From positions 1,178,001 to 1,242,000 of the forward strand of contig CBDFHN010000002.1 in the NCBI GenBank assembly GCA_965247735.1: a stretch of DNA of 64,000 nt, written 5' to 3'. The position numbers were made by a program, and so were the translations under genes. Position 1 is the first letter of the stretch. Each line of letters opens with the position of its first letter. Shown here in pieces: positions 10,190-19,125 of this stretch. The DNA comes from JAOXRU01 sp965247735. GTDB taxonomy: Bacteria; Bacteroidota; Bacteroidia; Flavobacteriales; Flavobacteriaceae. Under the pieces are notes generated by a model. The model was not told where the DNA came from, made no database searches, and saw only the letters and a program-made list of their open reading frames with translations.

Positions 10190-10480
10190 AGGAATTCATA
10201 CGGCGTTTACTTCTATTATACCTATATCAAATCTAGTTAATAATATAAAAATCAGCAACTATACTCTTTACACATCATAAGCTCAATCCCAGAGTCCGAT
10301 CGCGGATTTGAAACCGTGCGCACACATATTGTTAATCCAAAACAACTATTCAGTAAATAATACATAACCAATGCATTATCTAGTTCAGAATAGTTTCTAG
10401 CGGAACCAAAATAATAATCATCAGGTGCTGTAACTATTTTTTATTTGTTATTTTTTGTTTCCTCTTTGTATTTCCCCTCA
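10190..10480 (-). mobile_element. REP element with decayed RAYT C-terminal fragment, copy 1
   Basis: Near-copy of 26410-26700. An AT-rich lead (10200-10290) is followed by a REP palindrome from 10296 (CCGATCGCGGATTTGAAACCG). On the minus strand, a frame resembling a RAYT C-terminus (compare TAPEDYYYGSARNY in the 26.5-kb copy) is degraded. The right REP is lost: the copy breaks off after the sequence that normally precedes it (about 10480). An internally deleted RAYT transposon is the simplest reading. Confidence 0.55.
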
Positions 10481-10876
10481 CCGAAGGTTTAGTTCAACAA
10501 GTAGCTAAATGCATCATTGCGTATACATCAACGATCTCCTTATATTCAAATATAAATATTTTACAGTTAATAATTAATGAAACTATTACATATCATAAAA
10601 AACGTGTTACTACATGTATAATAAATATTTAACTATGCGCTTTACTCATCATATTTTTATTCTCATTCCATTACCTTATGCATCCAAAACATTATAAAAG
10701 GCTGAATAACTATTGTAGAGTTCCACAATACAAATACATAATATGCCATTTCTTATCCAGTTAGTCATTACAGAGTATTAATGTTGCAGTCTTACTGAGT
10801 ATACAAACCTTAATTATTCAAGGAAGTTTAGTAACTGTAGCTGTTTTTGCTACTTATTCACAAGAGTAATTTATTT
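10481..10876. other. Gene-free stretch with a degenerate AT-rich repeat
   Basis: From 10497 (caagtagctaaatgcatca) it resembles the start of the hairpin-bearing repeat found at 15614, 16803 and 23851, decaying by about 10570. A plus-strand frame of about 32 codons ending at the TAA near 10867 (LVTVAVFATYSQE) has no start codon and is not called as a gene. I see nothing else. Confidence 0.4.
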
Positions 10877-11248
10877 TTAAAAAAGTTTATCAAATTTGAA
10901 TGTCAACATAAAATAAAGCATTCCTGTTGTAGCCAATAAATGAATTCCAAAGCCAATATAATTTATGACTTTCACATAAGTTTTGTCCTTAAAACCAATA
11001 ATGGTGTAAAGACCGAATGTTAGAATACAAGCTTCCAAACATATTACAAATAATTCTCTTAACTCGAAGTTATATTGTTTTACATTCAAGCTATTAATTG
11101 CCCAAAAAATAAATAGTCCTATCACAATAACAGCATTTAAATACGAAATTAATAAAATTGTTTTTTGTATTTTATACCCGATTATAATAATAGCTAGATG
11201 GCAAATCAAGATAATAATCATTGCTGTACTTACGTTTATATCATTCAT
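10877..11248 (-). CDS. Small four-TM membrane protein of unknown function
   Basis: 123 residues. Four hydrophobic segments (about 8-27, 32-52, 66-88 and 97-118) are separated by short polar links (KIQK, NVKQYNFELRE, KDKTYVK), so it is an integral inner-membrane protein with little outside the bilayer. I do not recognise a family. It is the left-most intact gene of the minus-strand accessory array and stands alone, with repeat DNA on both sides. Confidence 0.65.
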   Translation of the reverse strand: MNDINVSTAMIIILICHLAIIIIGYKIQKTILLISYLNAVIVIGLFIFWAINSLNVKQYNFELRELFVICLEACILTFGLYTIIGFKDKTYVKVINYIGFGIHLLATTGMLYFMLTFKFDKLF

Positions 11249-11599
11249 AACTATTCATCGGTATTTTCATTTTATTGCAACTAGTAGGTAAACTTTCGTT
11301 TAATTTTTTATAATTCAAATTTAAGAGAATAATAGAACTATTTTAGGTTTAAGTATAAATATATCTAAACTAATGGATTTTGATTTAGTAAGTCAATTAG
11401 TATTACAAAACAGCTCTTTAGATACTATTACATCGTATAAATTTATCTTAGATGACTTCAAAAAGAAGCGTTAACAAAAACACCCTCTCAAAACCCATAG
11501 CAATTGGCCAATGATTTTTTTACCTGGTTTAGTCAACACGATGTTTATGCGGGGGATCGTACCGACCACACGAACCCTAGTTATTAGTAACTGGTATTT
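11249..11599. other. Intergenic stretch holding repeat B (copy 1) and a doubtful small ORF
   Basis: The part at about 11411-11590 is repeated, diverged, at about 17359-17530. Shared blocks are acagctctttag, cttcaaaaagaag, aaacccatagcaatt and cgtaccgaccacacgaac. On the plus strand 11373-11474 encodes a 33-residue frame (MDFDLVSQLVLQNSSLDTIT...) starting with ATG. The same frame is broken in copy 2, so I do not call it a gene. Repeat B ends just before the stop of the next gene in both places. Confidence 0.45.
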
Positions 11600-12022
11600 T
11601 CAATTTATGTCAGGTCCAATAATTTCAATTTCAGCATTTATGTTTTTATTATTTCCTTTCGATAACGATATTAAATATTGATGTCCATGCCAATTATTAC
11701 TTTTATAATGTATAAATTCTTTAATTGTATCTTTTTCGTAAAGTACTATGAATTTATTTGGACCATATTCTTTGTAAGCTAAATCAGTAATTTTTCCATT
11801 TTTTATTACCTGTCCAGATTTAAAATCCGAATACCAATAGATATCTACTTTATGTTTGTTTAGATTATTATTAGCATAAATGGATATTGAGTTTTTGTTA
11901 AAAAATTCACGTAATTCGTAAAATCTGTTCGGGTTATAATTAAAAAACACAATACATAGAATTCCAATTAAAGCAATAGTTGCAAAAAACTTAAAGAGCC
12001 ATTTGAAAATTTTAAAATTCAT
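11600..12022 (-). CDS. Hypothetical single-pass membrane or secreted protein
   Basis: 140 residues with an N-terminal hydrophobic helix (about 10-30, FKFFATIALIGILCIVFF) that may anchor it or serve as a signal. The rest is polar and looks like a small beta-rich domain (VDIYWYSDFKSGQVIKNGKI ...). Its start overlaps the end of the gene before it by 11 bp, so the two are probably translated together and may work as a pair. Function unknown; no motif recognised. Confidence 0.6.
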   Translation of the reverse strand: MNFKIFKWLFKFFATIALIGILCIVFFNYNPNRFYELREFFNKNSISIYANNNLNKHKVDIYWYSDFKSGQVIKNGKITDLAYKEYGPNKFIVLYEKDTIKEFIHYKSNNWHGHQYLISLSKGNNKNINAEIEIIGPDIN

Positions 12023-12860
12023 CTATTCCAAAATAAACTGTTCCTTTTTCATTTTTATCGGGCACAAATTTTAATGTATTCGACTTGTCATTTTTATGTG
12101 ATGTACAGACAATATATTCGTCAATGTTATTTATGCTTAATAATTCGCATTCCATTATGTTAAGCACAATTATAAACTCAAATTCATCTTTCAGTAAATT
12201 ATAAGCCCAAAATATTTCTCTATTACTCTTATCTCTAATTCTTAAATCAAAATATCCATCAAAATTTATATCTTCTAAAATGATTTGATTTATATAAGTA
12301 CTAATTAGAAATCCATCTAAGATTTGTTCTTTGTCTGTATATATGTTAGTAACTTTAATTGAATTCACAAAAGTCTCCCCATATATCTCAACAGAATGTG
12401 TTTCAAATTTGAATCTTTGAAAATCAACATCATTATATGGTTTAAAAACCATAGCTCTTTTATCTTCTTTAAGCATACCAGATATTACATTGTTTTCTAA
12501 ATCAAGAACTCCTGAAAACGTTTTAATTAAATGCTTTCTTTCGGAATATGGCGTAAATCCTTTAAAAGTAATTTTCTTTTTTACTTGATGACCTTCAAAG
12601 GGAATAGATATTTCATTTGGTAATTTATAATCACCATAAATTTCATATTCTCCAGTAGCTATTTTTAAGCTAGTACCATTTTTAGATTTTAAATTCCTAA
12701 CAGTATATACCTGAGGATAAGTATAATTACCTTTTTCAATAAATACATTTCTTATTTCTTTTTCCTTATTATTTTCAAGATACCAAATAGCTTTTTTTTC
12801 TTTTTCTAAACAATTTGTAAATGATAAAAGAATAATTAAAATCAATAAATATCGTTTCAT
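12012..12860 (-). CDS. Hypothetical lipoprotein with XAC2610-like features
   Basis: 282 residues from the ATG at 12860. The longer reading frame begins with TTG at 12911, but the signal sequence starts at 12860 (MKRYLLILIILLSFTNC), so that start is preferred. Cys in the signal suggests a lipoprotein, although Asn before it is unusual. A later segment (ILEDINFDGYFDLRIRDKSNREIFWAYN) resembles the DxNFDGYxDL motif of XAC2610/VCBS-like secreted proteins. It overlaps the downstream gene by 11 bp. A GTTAAC sequence lies just upstream of the start (about 12874-12879), at the position where other genes of the array have GTTAGC. Confidence 0.65.
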   Translation of the reverse strand: MKRYLLILIILLSFTNCLEKEKKAIWYLENNKEKEIRNVFIEKGNYTYPQVYTVRNLKSKNGTSLKIATGEYEIYGDYKLPNEISIPFEGHQVKKKITFKGFTPYSERKHLIKTFSGVLDLENNVISGMLKEDKRAMVFKPYNDVDFQRFKFETHSVEIYGETFVNSIKVTNIYTDKEQILDGFLISTYINQIILEDINFDGYFDLRIRDKSNREIFWAYNLLKDEFEFIIVLNIMECELLSINNIDEYIVCTSHKNDKSNTLKFVPDKNEKGTVYFGIDEF

Positions 12861-12911
12861 TTTTTGCTTATTGTTAACGGAAATCTGCATAGAAAACCCA
12901 TTTTTTTTCAA

Positions 12912-13240
12912 TAAAGATAGTCAAATAAGAGAAAATATGCATGTTTACAACTCTTTTATCACTATGGTTTTTCTGGAGTAAATGGTTTGTCAAAAAACAT
13001 CATATAATAACTAACATACATAATGTGTCACGAGTCAGTTTTAGTTCTTCATTTTAATTCATTTATATCAAAAACGGATATAAGTCTCCTAAGTTTGAAG
13101 CAAGAGACTTTAATGTTGTTGGTTTTTGCAAATAGATGCAATTGCATTGAAAGCACTAGAGAACTATTTTTATGCTAGATTAACTCCAATTATTAGAAAA
13201 TCAGAGTCGAGCACAAAAGATAAGCCTATCATTAATAAAT
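12912..13240. other. Gene-free stretch, no recognised content
   Basis: About 330 bp between a gene start and a REP palindrome. Both strands are full of stops and I find no repeat shared with the rest of the window. Confidence 0.4.
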
Positions 13241-13297
13241 CCGATAGCGCGGATTTCAAATCCGCTATCACCTTGGTGGTATATCCGCGTGGTCGGA
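13241..13297. repeat. Minimal REP palindrome abutting the stop of the WG-repeat gene
   Basis: 57 bp starting CCGATAGCGCGG and ending CCGCGTGGTCGG. Inside it 13243-13269 is a strong palindrome (GATAGCGCGGATTT / AAATCCGCTATC). It is the two ends of the longer REP/RAYT elements joined with the middle deleted. The next gene's stop codon begins 5 bp further on. In RNA read from the minus strand it would form a hairpin right after the gene. Confidence 0.65.
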
Positions 13298-13301
13298 CAT
13301 A

Positions 13302-14663
13302 TTAATTTTGCATATCATCAATTACATTACCTGATTTTATTGACTTTAGCACTTCAATTATTACTTTTCCTGTTTTATCTATAAAGTACCATGTACCATT
13401 TAAATTAAAAAGAGCTAAACCGTCATTAAAATCTTGTGCGCTATAGTACTTAACAGGAATAATCTCTTTTCCATTACTATTTATAAATCCCTTTTTACGA
13501 TTTAAGATAGCCATAGCCACACCATCTTCAAACTTATAAATTTTATCATATTTTATAGGGGTTAGTTCTTTTCCCGTTTGGTCTATAATCCCATATCTAT
13601 CTTGTAATTTAACAATAGATACACCGTTTGAGAACTTTTCAACGTAATCATATTTTAAAGGCACTACTTCTTTTCCCGTTTTATCTATAAAACCACTTTT
13701 ATCATTTAAATAAACGCCTGCTAATCCTTCAGAAAAACTAGAAACATATTCATATTTTAGAGGAGTAATCTTGCTTTCACTTTTATCTATATGACCCGAT
13801 TTACCATTTAAAGAAACACATGCTAATCCTTCAGAAAAACTAGAAACAAAATTATATTTCAACGGAATAATTTCTTCTCCATCTGCATTTATAAAACCCC
13901 ATCTATCGTTTAATTTAACACGAGCTAAACTTTCTGAAAAAGTTTTAACATCATCATATTTTATAGCTATAATTTCTTTTCCTGTTTTATTTATAAAACC
14001 CCATTTCCCATTCAATTTAACGCGTATAAAACTTCCTGAAGAATCATCTATGTATTCATATTTTATAGGTGTTATTTCTTTTCCTGTTTTATCTATAAAA
14101 CCACCTTTTCTATTTAACATCACTATTGCCAAACCTTCTTCAAAATCATTAATTTTATCATATATAAATGGAATTGTTTCTTTTCCTTTTTCATCTATAA
14201 AACCCCATTTCCCATTGAGTTTAACACCTGCTAAACCTTCTGAAAAGTTTTCAGCATATTTATATTTTATAGGAATAACTTCTTTACCAGTTTTATCTAC
14301 AAACCCCCACATATCATTTAGTCTAACTCTAGCAAATCCTTTAGAAAAGCTATAAACTTCCTCGTATTTTAACGGTGTTATTTCTTTTCCACTTTTATTT
14401 ATAAAACCCCATTTACCATTTATTCTAACTTCTGAAAAACCTTCTGAAAAATTTCTGATATAATGATATTTTAGTGAAATAACTTCTTTTCCTTTTTTAT
14501 CTATAAATCCCCATCTATCGTTTAATTTAACGCCTGATAAACCTTCTGAAAACAATTCAGCTGTTTCATATTTTAGGGTTATAACTTTAGTAATGTTTTG
14601 AGTATAACCTTTTAAAGATAAACTCATTAATAATAAAACAGTAATCTTAATTGTGTTTTGCAT
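13302..14663 (-). CDS. Secreted WG-repeat protein
   Basis: 453 residues. A signal peptide (about 1-22, ending GYTQ) is followed by twelve tandem WG repeats of about 34 residues, each close to FSEGLAxVKLNxKWGFIDKTGKEIIPLKYxxV. Repeats 1-4, 6 and 7 keep the WG pair; in the others Trp is replaced (GG, SG, YG, KG, WY). WG repeats build a beta-rich solenoid or propeller-like surface and are often found in exported binding proteins of Bacteroidota; no enzymatic residues are expected. It is a lone gene between a REP palindrome (3' side) and an attC-like half site (5' side). The near-identical repeats make it prone to copy-number change. Confidence 0.85.
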   Translation of the reverse strand: MQNTIKITVLLLMSLSLKGYTQNITKVITLKYETAELFSEGLSGVKLNDRWGFIDKKGKEVISLKYHYIRNFSEGFSEVRINGKWGFINKSGKEITPLKYEEVYSFSKGFARVRLNDMWGFVDKTGKEVIPIKYKYAENFSEGLAGVKLNGKWGFIDEKGKETIPFIYDKINDFEEGLAIVMLNRKGGFIDKTGKEITPIKYEYIDDSSGSFIRVKLNGKWGFINKTGKEIIAIKYDDVKTFSESLARVKLNDRWGFINADGEEIIPLKYNFVSSFSEGLACVSLNGKSGHIDKSESKITPLKYEYVSSFSEGLAGVYLNDKSGFIDKTGKEVVPLKYDYVEKFSNGVSIVKLQDRYGIIDQTGKELTPIKYDKIYKFEDGVAMAILNRKKGFINSNGKEIIPVKYYSAQDFNDGLALFNLNGTWYFIDKTGKVIIEVLKSIKSGNVIDDMQN

Positions 14664-14749
14664 TTAAATTTTATTGTTATCGATTCTAGTAATTTTCTTT
14701 GTTTTTACTTTTGATTTCACCCCAACTTACTAATTTACTGTCTTATAAA

Positions 14750-14812
14750 AATATTGAAGAAATTTCGTGATCTATAAGGAATTGCAGCTACGTTTGTGCA
14801 TGAGTGTTAGCG
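14750..14812. repeat. attC-like half site (degenerate)
   Basis: Between two gene units the plus strand reads gaagaaatttcgt ... gaattgcagctacg ... catgagtgttagcgg. This follows the order of the right half of the attC-like elements at 19126-19258 and 27328-27456 (gaaa..ttcgtaa, gaactagcaatt, atacggtgttgtgc). The terminal GTTAGCG is at 14806-14812, 9 bp before the next stop codon. The left arm is not convincing. Confidence 0.35.
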
Positions 14813-14821
14813 GTAGTTTTG

Positions 14822-15574
14822 TCATCCATCATAACTCATTTTCGTTATTTTTTGCTCTTCTGTTTCTATATCCAAAATGTGGTCAGACATAAATTCATCT
14901 CCGCCTGAAATCTCAGAAAATAATTTTCCATTTTGTCCAACTATAACTCTAGTACTGAAAATGTCCAAAGTGTCATACCAATCTTCATTTGCAAGACTAT
15001 TAGTATGTTTACTTAATTCTGAATTATAAAATTCAATCAGCGGATTTCGGCAATTTCCAAGCCAAGAAATGTATTCTATAATTTTTGCTATGCAATTTTC
15101 AAATTTATGCTCACCATAAATATAGATTTCAAATTTATCGAGTTTTAAAGGCTTATTGAAGATTACAATATCCTTATTTTTTAAAAGAAACCTGTTCTTA
15201 TTTTCTTCATTCTCATCAATTTTAAAATCTTCGAATAAAAGTTTCACCTTTTCTTTTTTCTTACGTAATTTCCGAATGTCCTTTATTGCAAAATTATTGG
15301 CGTGGGATTTTGATTTCTGTCCTAAAGTGTAGCACTTTTTTGTCTCTTTTCTATTTGTCAAGTCAACAGTTGGTTTGTAAACCTCATATGCAGACTGATG
15401 AAAACCTAAAAGAGTATATATATCTGAAAGTATTTTTTCTTCGTTTTGTGACCTATTCACTTTCTCTAATTCATAGCGTAAGTCAAATAATTTGCCAAGA
15501 CTTTCTTTTGAGTTATTAGACTTTCTGAATTCAGTTGAAATATCAATATATTCTTTCTGATATTTTTTTTTCAT
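14822..15574 (-). CDS. Hypothetical cytosolic protein (DUF6985/immunity-like C-terminus, tentative)
   Basis: 250 residues, no signal or membrane segment. The N-terminal half (about 1-110) is helical and charged, with a Lys-rich stretch (RKLRKKKEKVK). The C-terminal half has the pattern FEIYIYGE ... IIEYISWLGNCRNPLIEFYNSEL ... WYDTLDIFSTRVIVGQNGKLFSEISGGDE ... KITKMSYDG. This resembles small DUF2262/DUF6985-type domains common among orphan and immunity-like proteins; I hold this loosely. It stands alone, with an attC-like half site at its 3' end and repeat DNA at its 5' end. Function unknown. Confidence 0.65.
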   Translation of the reverse strand: MKKKYQKEYIDISTEFRKSNNSKESLGKLFDLRYELEKVNRSQNEEKILSDIYTLLGFHQSAYEVYKPTVDLTNRKETKKCYTLGQKSKSHANNFAIKDIRKLRKKKEKVKLLFEDFKIDENEENKNRFLLKNKDIVIFNKPLKLDKFEIYIYGEHKFENCIAKIIEYISWLGNCRNPLIEFYNSELSKHTNSLANEDWYDTLDIFSTRVIVGQNGKLFSEISGGDEFMSDHILDIETEEQKITKMSYDG

Positions 15575-15613
15575 AGATCAAGATTCAGTCTGTTACGTTT
15601 AATTGCCGCTAAT

Positions 15614-15780
15614 AAGTAGCAAAACACACCATTGCGTTTACAGCTACAATCATTATACCTCAAATATAATCACCATGCAGTTAATACTCAGCAAAATCAC
15701 TACAAATTAGAAGAAATACATCCTTATCCATATAATAAGCGTATAACTCCACTCTTATTATATCATAATCTTATTAGCTC
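15614..15780. repeat. AT-rich spacer repeat A, copy 1
   Basis: About 165 bp nearly identical to 16803-16968 and related to 23851-23996 (shared blocks accattgcgttta, aatataatcaccatgcagtt, agaagaaatacatcc, ataactccactcttattat). It starts with a hairpin around aaacaca/tgcgttt. It leads straight into a minimal REP palindrome at 15784. Confidence 0.7.
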
Positions 15781-15783
15781 TTT

Positions 15784-15844
15784 CCGATCACCCAGATTTG
15801 AACCTTAAATCCGCCTATTACGTTGGTGGTATATCCGCGTGGTC
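15784..15844. repeat. Minimal REP element
   Basis: 61 bp (CCGATCACCCAGATTTGAACC ... ATATCCGCGTGGTC), the same short type as 23162-23225. The 66 bp between it and the stop of the DUF2911 gene contain GTTACCACACG and GTTAGCACG, words like the ends of the attC-like elements. Confidence 0.6.
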
Positions 15845-15910
15845 ATGTTTAGCACTTACTAGCTATATTTTATACATGTTACCACACGTTTTTTATTCTA
15901 AGTTAGCACG

Positions 15911-16768
15911 TTATTTTTTCTTTTCCCATTCTTTAATTGATGAGTTATTAACTGAAATTGTAGTTATAGCTCTGTCGTCATTAGTTTTTAATTTGGCTAA
16001 TTCTGATGATTTTTTAGCAGCTTTAATTGCTTCATCATATTTTTTTACCTTTGATAGAATTACAGAATATTCTTTGTAATCCCAATAACTTGGGTTTTCT
16101 CTGATGAAAATAGCCTTTTCCATCCATAATTTTGCTTGTTCCAAGTCATAATTCCTTTCGTGATAATTTACCGCTGCTATATGAAAATCGTTTGCATTTC
16201 TATTCAATTCAGTTTTAGTAATTTCCTCAAGTACTTCTTTGAAGCGAAACTCAACAGGAATAGAAACATAGCTACGTTCCCACATAATTCCAATACTTGC
16301 AGAAGACTCTTTTATATTATCTATGTTAATTGTTAAAGTTTCGATATCTCTGTTTAGTTTAACATTAGGAACCGTGATTTGTAAAGCTACTTTCGTTTTA
16401 TCCCAATTTTTTGGAACCCCCCAATTTTCAATATCTGTGTAAAAGTAGATTTCCCAATATTCTTTATTAGGTTTGCTATAAAGAGCATATGAACCTGCCT
16501 CCAATTTATTTCCATTAATTTCTATTTCTTTATCGAAAGTAATTACAGTATTTCTATTTGCTCCAGTTCTCCATATTTCGTTATATTTTTCAAGTCCTCC
16601 AAAAATAACTCTACCATTCATAGAAGGACGATAATATTCTAATTGAACATTTGTAACTCCAATTCGTTGTTCTATTTTTTGTAAAGGACTTTTCTTTGGG
16701 CGTTTTACTTGTGCAGCTACTGTAATTGTTATTAAACAAATTAGAATAGTAAAAAAGATTTTATTCAT
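15911..16768 (-). CDS. DUF2911-family secreted protein
   Basis: 285 residues with a signal peptide (about 1-19, ending VAAQ). The DUF2911 core spans about 30-175 and shows the family hallmarks: VQLEYYRPSMNGRVIFGG, NEIWRTGANRNTVITF, LEAGSYALYSKPNK.YWEIYFY and WG.PKNWDKTKVALQI. The C-terminal third (about 185-285) looks like two TPR-like helix pairs (YHERNYDLEQAKLWMEKAI ... VKKYDEAIKAAKKSSELAK). The family is widespread in Bacteroidota and has no known activity. Single-gene unit: GTTAGC (minus strand) lies 26 bp upstream and spacer repeat A begins right behind it. Confidence 0.88.
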   Translation of the reverse strand: MNKIFFTILICLITITVAAQVKRPKKSPLQKIEQRIGVTNVQLEYYRPSMNGRVIFGGLEKYNEIWRTGANRNTVITFDKEIEINGNKLEAGSYALYSKPNKEYWEIYFYTDIENWGVPKNWDKTKVALQITVPNVKLNRDIETLTINIDNIKESSASIGIMWERSYVSIPVEFRFKEVLEEITKTELNRNANDFHIAAVNYHERNYDLEQAKLWMEKAIFIRENPSYWDYKEYSVILSKVKKYDEAIKAAKKSSELAKLKTNDDRAITTISVNNSSIKEWEKKK

Positions 16769-16796
16769 TTTATTTTTTTGTGTTTAAATGTATGCT

Positions 16797-16968
16797 AACC
16801 AAGTAGCTAAACACACCATTGCGTTTGCAACTACAATCATTATACCTCAAATATAATCACCATGCAGTTAATACTCAGCAAAATCACTACAAATTAGAAG
16901 AAATACATCCTTATCCATATAATAAGCGTATAACTCCACTCTTATTATATCATAATCTTATTAGCTCA
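16797..16968. repeat. AT-rich spacer repeat A, copy 2
   Basis: Nearly identical to 15614-15780 over about 165 bp. It directly follows the GTTAGC word (16794-16799, minus strand) in front of the DUF2911 gene. Unlike copies 1 and 3 it does not lead into a REP palindrome; the homology stops at ttattagctc. Confidence 0.7.
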
Positions 16969-17542
16969 CTTTTGCTGCCACAAGATTGCACCTTGTGGTT
17001 ACTTCCAGTCCTTACAAAGTATCACTCACTCTTACCACCACTATTTTTTTAAAAATTGCGAGGCCTAACCACTAACAAAACGCATTTTATTTCTACTATA
17101 GTTACTTAAATATAAAAAGCATAAAGACAATATTCTTCTAAATACTAAGATTACTTACTTATTTTGCTATCCTGATTTACTATTTAGCATAGCTTCAGCA
17201 AGAAAAATAACGATAGCTCCTAAAAAAACAGTTGCTGCTCCTACTTTTGTGGCTGCAGCTATTAGCGTAGTGATTTATACTAGGCAAAAAATACAACTAA
17301 GTAGTGTAGCATTCCTTAATTAAAACATTGTCATCGTAAGATTATTAGTGTTAGCTAACAGCTCTTTAGCATTAATTACACAGTGTTTTTCATATCAGAA
17401 GGCTTCAAAAAGAAGATTGATAAACACAATAGTACTTACTTAAAACCCATAGCAATTTACCTATATTTTACTCGGTTAAGTCAACACCGTATTCATGCTG
17501 GGTCGTACCGACCACACGAACGCTAGTTATTGTAAAACGTTT
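16969..17542. other. Gene-free stretch with repeat B (copy 2) and a membrane-protein relic
   Basis: About 570 bp. 17359-17530 is a diverged copy of repeat B (11411-11590), ending cgtaccgaccacacgaacg close to the next stop codon. On the minus strand around 17278-17174 a frame without start codon reads LIAAATKVGAATVFLGAIV, then a TM-like tail and a stop, possibly the end of a lost membrane protein. The words ctaaccactaac (17066-17077) recall the attC-like ends but have no partner. Confidence 0.4.
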
Positions 17543-18265
17543 TTAATTTTTCCTTATGCTTTGACCTCGCACAAATTCACCTCTTTCTGTAAAGACATCA
17601 TCCTCAAAATAACTTATAAATTGAGCAGGAAGTCCAATTCCGTCTAAATATTCTGGCGTATTTTGTAAATGATAATGTAAATGTGGACCAGTAGAGTTCC
17701 CGCTATTTCCAGCTTTACCTACTTCTTGTCCTTTAGTAACCATATCTCCAACAGAAACTATTATTGTGCCTTTTTTAAAATGTGCTAACATAGAGTGTTC
17801 ACCATTTAAATGGTCTATTATAATATAATTACCTGCAAGATTACTATCATTAATATCACTATTTACAGAGCCTGACACATAATTATCATCAATATTATTT
17901 TCCAATGCTATTATTTTTCCATCACCTGGAGCATTTAAGCGTTTACCGAAACAATAGTGATTTTCATTTTTGCTATTATCACCTGAAAAACTACTTCCAT
18001 CTATTACTATTGCAATATCGTAAGCATATCTTTGACCTGTTCCGCGAGTAACAAAATGATGCCCTCCATCTAAGTGTGTTCTCCCTCCAGCAAATACATA
18101 CCATTTTTCTTCAAAGGGTAATTCTAAATCTGTTTTTGTTTGATAAGTTAAGTAGATTTCTTCGTCTTGTCTTCCTTCATCACCCATTAGTGTATCTGCA
18201 CAAGACATTAGTATTAAGGCAAGTAGAAGACAAGAAGAGTAAGTTATAGATTTAATATGTTTCAT
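17543..18265 (-). CDS. M23-family metallopeptidase lipoprotein
   Basis: 240 residues. Lipoprotein signal with Cys at about 22 (LALILMSC). The LytM/M23 domain occupies about 75-200, with Asp83 in QRYAYDIA, His162 in MLAHF and the HLH motif at 195-197 (GPHLHYHL). The usual first zinc ligand (His of HxGxD) is Arg here (RYAYD), a variant I have seen in other M23 lipoproteins, so catalysis is likely but not assured. The substrate would be peptidoglycan cross-links or another glycyl peptide at the cell surface. It starts 6 bp after the stop of the beta-barrel gene, so the two form a pair. Confidence 0.88.
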   Translation of the reverse strand: MKHIKSITYSSCLLLALILMSCADTLMGDEGRQDEEIYLTYQTKTDLELPFEEKWYVFAGGRTHLDGGHHFVTRGTGQRYAYDIAIVIDGSSFSGDNSKNENHYCFGKRLNAPGDGKIIALENNIDDNYVSGSVNSDINDSNLAGNYIIIDHLNGEHSMLAHFKKGTIIVSVGDMVTKGQEVGKAGNSGNSTGPHLHYHLQNTPEYLDGIGLPAQFISYFEDDVFTERGEFVRGQSIRKN

Positions 18266-18271
18266 AATTAA

Positions 18272-18988
18272 TTAAAAATTATAGTTAACACCTAGATTTA
18301 TTTGATACTGTAATTCTCTAAAAGTATTAGGAATTTGAAGTCTATTGTATTTAAAATCATAGTTTAACTTTAGATCAAAATTGTTAGATAGCGAATAACC
18401 ATATTCTAAATTCCATAAGGCACTTTGATAGCGATTTAAAGAATAAGCATTAAAATCAGAGTTTTTAGTAATTCTTAATAAGGCTACAGGAATAGTTATT
18501 TTTGATGTTAAGTACTGCTTTTTGTTTACTTGATAAGTAAATCGACTTGCGACTCCAAATTCTTGCTCTGCTACGTAATAATTACTATTAAAATATAAAG
18601 ATACATTGGTTTGAGATTGTAAACCTAGATGTATAGAAAAGGCATTTTTATTATAAACTTGTTTTAAATATGAAAAACCTAGTCCTGTTTTTGAATAATC
18701 TGCATTGAGTATTGGGATTAAATCTGTTTTTAATTCTGAATTTAAATAGTCTAATTGTATTTCAAATAAATTTTTATTTTTACTTGTTCGCTCATAATTT
18801 AACTTATAGACCAAACCATTATAATCGTAACGAGATACTGGTGCAAATTCAAGATTTTTTAAAGAGCCTGAATTAAAACCTGTTGAAAATTTAAGTTTGT
18901 TTTTTTTAGTATTAGTTTCTGTTTGGGCAAATCCAGTAGTATAAGAAAGTGAAAAAAACAGAATTAGAAAGAGTAGTTTTATTTTCAT
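18272..18988 (-). CDS. Outer-membrane beta-barrel protein paired with the M23 peptidase
   Basis: 238 residues. The signal peptide (about 1-22, ending GFAQ) is followed by alternating polar/hydrophobic strands rich in Tyr, Asn and Leu (NGLVYKLNYERTSKNKNLFEIQLDYLNSEL ...). It ends in an outer-membrane barrel C-terminus (YQINLGVNYNF, terminal Phe). Probably 8-10 strands. No family name comes to mind. The downstream M23 lipoprotein begins 6 bp after its stop, so barrel and peptidase are likely co-translated and may act together at the envelope. Confidence 0.75.
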   Translation of the reverse strand: MKIKLLFLILFFSLSYTTGFAQTETNTKKNKLKFSTGFNSGSLKNLEFAPVSRYDYNGLVYKLNYERTSKNKNLFEIQLDYLNSELKTDLIPILNADYSKTGLGFSYLKQVYNKNAFSIHLGLQSQTNVSLYFNSNYYVAEQEFGVASRFTYQVNKKQYLTSKITIPVALLRITKNSDFNAYSLNRYQSALWNLEYGYSLSNNFDLKLNYDFKYNRLQIPNTFRELQYQINLGVNYNF

Positions 18989-19125
18989 AGAATAGAAAGT
19001 GGATTAGACCGCCAAATTATTTTTATTTTATTTCTGTTGATGTTAAATTATGTGCAATTAGCCTTTTTTTAACGTATAAAAGCTATAGTTTTCTTCTGAA
19101 ATTTCAATGGAGTTCTCAAAATGTT

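Noticed and set aside
11373..11474. 33-codon plus-strand ORF in repeat B
   Set aside because: The frame is not kept in the second copy of the repeat (17359-17530).
12861..12911. Longer N-terminus for the lipoprotein gene at 12012
   Set aside because: It begins with TTG and places 17 polar residues before the signal sequence; the ATG at 12860 fits better.
14050..14355. Plus-strand ORF of 101 codons
   Set aside because: Antisense to the WG repeats; the periodic repeat keeps the opposite frame open.
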